Assembly (NCBI GenBank): GCA_903828145.1
Contig: CAIKKY010000015.1
Coordinates: 1 to 64,000, forward strand
Source: an uncultured Hyphomicrobiales bacterium
GTDB lineage: Bacteria; Pseudomonadota; Alphaproteobacteria; Rhizobiales; Devosiaceae
Reading direction: 5' to 3'
DNA: 64,000 nucleotides
Under the pieces are notes generated by a model. That model was not told the origin of the DNA, searched no databases, and saw nothing but the letters and a program-made list of their open reading frames with translations. Below, in pieces: positions 60,832-64,000 of this stretch. A program made the position numbers and the translations under genes. How positions within the stretch are numbered: position 1 is the first letter of the stretch; each line of letters starts with the position of its first letter.

Positions 60832-61137
60832 CGGTTCAATGGCGCCGTGCTGATCACCAATAGCTGCTTCAGCGACCTCAATGCGCACTTCGACGGCTAT
60901 GCTGTCGGTAGCAAGAATGCCGACATCGCGCTCGCCAACGGCGCCAAGCAGAAGCTGGTTGGCCTCCTGGTGCAGCAGCTTAGGGCCGAGGGAATCCATG
61001 TTGCCCAGATCACCATCGCGGGCAGCATCAAGGGCACCAGATGGGAAGGCGAGAACCCGATCGCGCCGTCCACCGTGGACGACAAGTTCTTCGACCTCTA
61101 GCGGGGCCGCGGCGAGAGCTACGCCCGCCTGTCATAA
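60832..61137 (+). pseudogene. 3' remnant of a short-chain dehydrogenase/reductase gene
   Basis: The frame after the IS110 element reads NGAVLITNSCFSDLNAHFDGYAVGSKNADIAL, then KLVGLLVQQLRAEGIHVAQITIAGSIKGT. This corresponds to the active-site strand, a tyrosine-containing motif and the post-catalytic VTIAG strand of SDR enzymes. The cofactor-binding N-terminus is missing. A TAG at 61099-61101 follows KFFDL, while the same frame continues RGRGESYARL as expected of the C-terminus. It is cut 5' near the IS110 right end and carries a nonsense codon. Confidence 0.6.
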
Positions 61138-61142
61138 GCCTT

Positions 61143-61183
61143 AGCGGGGAGCGGACAGCTACCGAGTTTGTCCGCTCCCCGCT
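61143..61183. terminator. Strong hairpin, probable terminator
   Basis: AGCGGGGAGCGGACA and TGTCCGCTCCCCGCT form a perfect 15-bp stem with an 11-base loop right after the SDR remnant. No U-tract follows, so it may be a Rho-assisted stop or a processing signal. Confidence 0.6.
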
Positions 61184-61255
61184 TGGCGTCAGCCAGCAAA
61201 CCCCCTATCGTCGCTTCGCCGTCGGCCGTGCGCCGCAATTGCGGCGTGTGACGAT

Positions 61256-62242
61256 ATGGGTGTTGCCTTGGACGTGAGTTTTGCTTTTGAGCCTGGCGCC
61301 CTCAATCGGGCGGCCTATCTGCGGGCCTCAGACACCGCACATCGCGATCCCGCCGCCCGAACAATGGTGTTCTGGCGCGGCAAGCTGCTGCTCAACGACG
61401 ACGGCCTGCCTGTCCGCGTGCCGCTCGATCATCCGGCTCTGGCATATTGTCGCGAGGCGCCAATCCTGCTCGGGCTAGGCGATGATGGCCCGCGCTTTGC
61501 TGTCGATCTGGCGCTGTTCCAGCCGCACGAGGATGCGGCGAGCGTCGGCTAGTTCACCGATGCGAGCCTGCAGGTCCATCCCGCCTTCCTCGGCGCGCAT
61601 TTCGGCGAAATCCGCGGCGTCATGGCCGGCCTCACCCCGCTCGATGGCGAATGCGTGGCAGTTGGGCGCGCCCTGCAAAGCTGGCACGGCACGCACCGCT
61701 TCTGCGCCAACTGCGGCGCCCCGAGCGTCGTCGAGCTTTCCGGCTGGCAGCGCAAGTGCCCCAGTTGCGCCACCCAGCATTTCCCCCGCACCGATCCGGT
61801 TGTGATCATGGCCATCACCCACGGCGATCGTCTGCTGCTGGGTGGCGGCCCCAGTTGGCCCGAACGCATGTATTCGCTACTCGCTGGCTTCGTTGAACCC
61901 GGTGAGACCATTGAAGCCGCGGTGCGGCGCGAAACGCTGGAGGAATCAGCCGTTCGCGTGGGCCCGGTCAGCTACGTCGCCAACCAGCCCTGGCCCTTCC
62001 CGATGTCGCTGATGTTCGGCTGCCATGGCGAAGCGCTGACCGACGCCATCACGATCGACCCGGTCGAATTGGCGGACGCGCGCTGGGTCAGCTGCGGCGA
62101 GGTGAAGGCGATCCTTTCAGGCGAACACCCCAGTATCGGCATACCACGCAAGGGCGCCATCGCCGGCGCCCTGATCACCGCGTGGGCCAAACGGCACCTT
62201 GCTGACGCCCGCAACATTTCCGCGCTGAGCGCCGGCAAGCGG
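61256..62242 (+). pseudogene. nudC: NAD+ diphosphatase gene interrupted by an in-frame TAG
   Basis: Two ORFs in the same frame (61256-61552 and 61622 onward) together form NudC. A lone TAG at 61550-61552 separates DAASVG from FTDASLQVHPAFLGAHFGEIRGVMAGL, which continues the family text. The zinc ribbon (CANCGAP...KCPSC), the Nudix box (GFVEPGETIEAAVRRETLEES) and the NudC array QPWPFPMSLM are present. The Nudix box ends EESAV instead of EExG, replacing a conserved Gly. The natural stop is missing and the frame runs on to 62587, antisense to the next gene. NudC hydrolyses NADH and removes NAD caps from RNA; this copy is probably inactive unless TAG is read through. Confidence 0.8.
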
Positions 62243-62475
62243 TTACTCCCCGAGTCCCTGCGGCAGCGTGCTTATGCGGAGCAGCACCTGCGGGTCGTCA
62301 TAGGTGTCGGTTTCAACGTCGATTTTGGCCCGATTGGCCCAGACACCCGACCGGCTGGGGCCAGCCGGTCGGCCGTGGCGATCGCTGCTTCGGCGCTTTT
62401 GGCCGCCTGTGGCGCGTACGGTTCGAGCTTTCGGCCTTTCTGGCGAAAACCCTGCACGAAATACATGATTGTCAT
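62243..62475 (-). pseudogene. Small conserved-looking gene with a one-base frameshift
   Basis: ATG 62475 is preceded by CAGGAG at 6 bases. The frame begins MTIMYFVQGFRQKGRKLEP, then QAAKSAEAAIATADRLAP. At a run of four C (62358-62361 on the plus strand read as GGGG) the sense moves to another frame: SRSGVWANRAKIDVETDTY, then DPQVLLRISTLPQGLGE and TAA. One extra base would restore a 77-aa protein of the type found in Devosia-like genomes (a YFVQGF... and ...VDVETDTYD pattern as I remember it). Either a recent mutation or a homopolymer sequencing error. Function unknown. Confidence 0.6.
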
Positions 62476-62600
62476 TGCAACTCCTGTGCCGCGTTGCCTG
62501 TCACCGCCCACGCCACAGCCTGCCATGAATTCCGAAGAGGGCAGCAAAGACTGCCCTCCGTCCCTCGCCACGATCAGCTGCCGCTGATCGGGCTCTCCAG

Positions 62601-62630
62601 CAAAGAAAAGGGGGCGGCCGTAGCCGCCCC
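62601..62630 (-). terminator. Rho-independent terminator of the sugar-acid operon
   Basis: On the minus strand GGGGCGGC-TACG-GCCGCCCC is followed by CTTTTCTTTG. It lies 10 bases after the stop of the RraA-like gene. Confidence 0.85.
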
Positions 62631-62639
62631 TGTTCACAA

Positions 62640-63407
62640 TCAGCGGCTGGGGCTCGGCGGCAGGCCCTTGGATGCCCGCCAGGCCTGATACTCGTCTTCT
62701 GCATCGGGATGCAGCGGATAGTAGCGGCGAAGGTCGGCGCCGATCATCAGCTTTTCGCGGCTGAACACTTCCCACTCGGCGTGCTTCTTGCTGTCTTCGA
62801 CGACCTTTTCGGCCATTGACTGCGGCAGCACCACGACGCCGTCGTCATCGGCCATGATGATATCGCCCGGAATGACGGTGACGCCACCGCACGAGATCGG
62901 CACGTTCACCGCGTTCGGGAAGATCGAAACCTGGACGTGGTAGTTCGGGGTCCAGCCGCGCAGCCAGGTGTTGAGCCCCAGCTTTTGCACATTGGGACGG
63001 TCGCGCATGACGCCGTCGATGACGATGCCGGCGCCGCCGCGGCCTTTGAAATAGGTGGACATCATGTCGCCAAACACGCCCGAACTCATGTCGCCGCGCG
63101 CATCGACTACAACCACGTCACCTTCCTCGATCTCGTAGAGCACGTGGCGGTGGAGTTGAATCTCGGGATCGGAATATTCACCCTCGGCGAAGAGGTCCGG
63201 GCGCTGCGGCAGGAACTGCAGGGTCTGCGCGACGCCGACGATGGAGGCGCCGGGGTTCTGCGAGACCGGGCCGACCATATGCGGGTTGCGGAAGCCGGCG
63301 TGGCCCAGAGAGCCGGCAACAGTCGCGGTGCCGATGTCCCTGAGGGCGTCGAGCAGGTCCTTCGACGGACGCTTGAAGGCGGGAATGGGAGTCTGGGTGG
63401 TGCGCAT
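62640..63407 (-). CDS. RraA/HMG-aldolase family protein
   Basis: The protein has 255 residues with AAGGA 5 bases upstream. Core motifs are DIGTATVAGSLGHAGF, GDVVVVDARGDMSSGVFGDMMSTYFKGRGGAGIVIDGVMRD and VPISCGGVTVIPGDIIMADDDGVVVLP. The G-D-x20-R-D aldolase pattern is present (GDMM...RGGAGIVIDGVMRD). Members are either RNase E inhibitors (RraA) or 4-hydroxy-4-methyl-2-oxoglutarate/oxaloacetate aldolase-like enzymes. The C-terminal extension and the dehydratase gene 23 bases upstream make a catabolic role on a sugar-acid intermediate more likely. Confidence 0.85.
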   Translation of the reverse strand: MRTTQTPIPAFKRPSKDLLDALRDIGTATVAGSLGHAGFRNPHMVGPVSQNPGASIVGVAQTLQFLPQRPDLFAEGEYSDPEIQLHRHVLYEIEEGDVVVVDARGDMSSGVFGDMMSTYFKGRGGAGIVIDGVMRDRPNVQKLGLNTWLRGWTPNYHVQVSIFPNAVNVPISCGGVTVIPGDIIMADDDGVVVLPQSMAEKVVEDSKKHAEWEVFSREKLMIGADLRRYYPLHPDAEDEYQAWRASKGLPPSPSR

Positions 63408-63430
63408 GATGTCCTTGTTATATCAGTGGC

Positions 63431-64000
63431 TTACCAATTGGTGACCGAGCCGTCGCGGCGGGTGAGCATTGGCGCCTGCCAGTTGCGGAAGCTATCGGTA
63501 TTGAGCAGCTTTTCGTTGACCTCTATGCCGAGGCCGGGACCGTCCGGCACCGTAAAGACCGCCCCGTCCAGCACCGGCATTTTCGGGAACAGATCCGCCG
63601 TGGGCGTGCCGGCATAAAGATCGGTAGCGTTGGCGCGCGTTTCGAGCGCGAAGAAATTCGGCACCGCTGCCGACAGGTGGATCGTCGCCGCCGTGCAGAT
63701 CGGCCCGAGCGGGTTATGCGGCATCAGGTCGACATAATGCGCCTCGCTCCAGCCCGCGACCTTCATCGCCTCGGTGAAGCCGCCGACATTGCAGAGATCG
63801 ATGCGGTTGAACTGATGGATGCCGCGTTCGATGTAAGGCAGGAACTGCCATTTCGACGCAAACTCCTCGCCGATCGCAAACGGCACGTCGGTAAGCTTTC
63901 GTAATGATTCGTATGCCTCTGGCGTTTCGTCCCGGATCGGCTCTTCGAGAAAATCGATCGTGCCCGATGGCATCTTCTGGCAAAAGCTCGCCGTTTCCGC
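63431..64000 (-). CDS. Enolase-superfamily sugar-acid dehydratase, 3' part (cut by window end)
   Basis: The reading frame runs out of the window at 64000; 189 residues of the C-terminal part are visible. Mandelate racemase/muconate lactonising enzyme features are IDFLEEPI (metal-ligand Glu), PFAIGEE, IDLCNVGGFTEAMKVAGWSEA and MPHNPLGPI with the His base typical of galactonate- and gluconate-type dehydratases. It would turn an aldonate into a 2-keto-3-deoxy acid. It is first in an operon with the RraA-like gene as far as seen. The ATG at 63973 in the track is internal. Confidence 0.9.
   Translation of the reverse strand, partial: AETASFCQKMPSGTIDFLEEPIRDETPEAYESLRKLTDVPFAIGEEFASKWQFLPYIERGIHQFNRIDLCNVGGFTEAMKVAGWSEAHYVDLMPHNPLGPICTAATIHLSAAVPNFFALETRANATDLYAGTPTADLFPKMPVLDGAVFTVPDGPGLGIEVNEKLLNTDSFRNWQAPMLTRRDGSVTNW

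Noticed and set aside
1-64000. tRNA, rRNA, riboswitch, CRISPR array or replication origin
   Set aside because: I looked for T-loop text, spacer-repeat arrays, known riboswitch cores and DnaA-box clusters by eye and found none. A covariance scan could still find one.

Overview
The window reads as a chromosomal segment of a GC-rich alphaproteobacterium of the Hyphomicrobiales (Rhizobiales). A Devosia- or Pelagibacterium-like genome is my best guess. Supporting signs are the cysE-DUF3126 pair, an RpoE-ChrR type sigma/anti-sigma pair, BTLCP (LapG-like) proteases, PAS_5 and PilZ proteins, an ExoP-like bacterial tyrosine kinase and long runs of overlapping ATGA/GTGA starts. The taxon is inferred from gene content only; no rRNA or tRNA gene was seen.

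Layout. (1) 0-8 kb is an accessory stretch: a translationally coupled pair of unknown 192-aa proteins, a DUF218/YdcF envelope protein, an outer-membrane beta-barrel, small secreted proteins, a Sel1-repeat protein, and four decayed genes (methyltransferase tail, DUF1007, pRiA4b ORF-3, acyl-CoA synthetase tail). (2) 8-24 kb holds a pentapeptide-repeat protein, an inosose-dehydratase-like enzyme beside a glycoside-hydrolase-like TIM-barrel protein, the ADP-heptose operon hldE-gmhA-gmhB with a sulfotransferase and a CapK-like adenylate-forming enzyme, a WYL regulator with palindromic upstream sites, an Hsp70-like chaperone, an MFS carrier, an alpha/beta hydrolase and cysE. (3) 24-43 kb is mostly housekeeping: LapG-like protease plus PilZ protein, rhomboid protease, ABC/FtsX exporter, slyX, hisI, folE, an Fe-S scaffold-like protein, yidD, thrS, ccdA, recJ. 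(4) 39-47 kb carries two linked sets that look like one regulon: FAD oxidase-DUF1365-cyclopropane/furan fatty acid methyltransferase, and rpoE-chrR-SDR. Both start with a TGATCC-N18-A/T-rich promoter. The parallel is the singlet-oxygen response and furan fatty acid pathway of Rhodobacter. (5) 47-54.4 kb is an exopolysaccharide locus: LapG-like protease, small secreted proteins, an anchored protein, O-antigen ligase/polymerase, a PPP-type phosphatase and an ExoP/Wzc-like kinase. A new secreted domain is shared by the genes at 43.65 and 48.54 kb. (6) 54.4-62.5 kb is a mobile and decaying region: an IS3 OrfA fossil with two nonsense codons, an autotransporter divergent from a HilA-like winged-helix/helical-repeat regulator, an IS3 remnant, a complete IS110-family element with subterminal inverted repeats and a possible bridge RNA, an SDR fossil, a nudC gene with an in-frame TAG, and a frameshifted small gene. 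(7) 62.6-64 kb is a sugar-acid catabolic operon: an enolase-superfamily dehydratase cut by the window end, and an RraA/HMG-aldolase-like protein.

Starts were moved from the longest ORF where a Shine-Dalgarno sequence or the domain boundary favoured an internal codon. All functions come from reading motifs; no database search was run.
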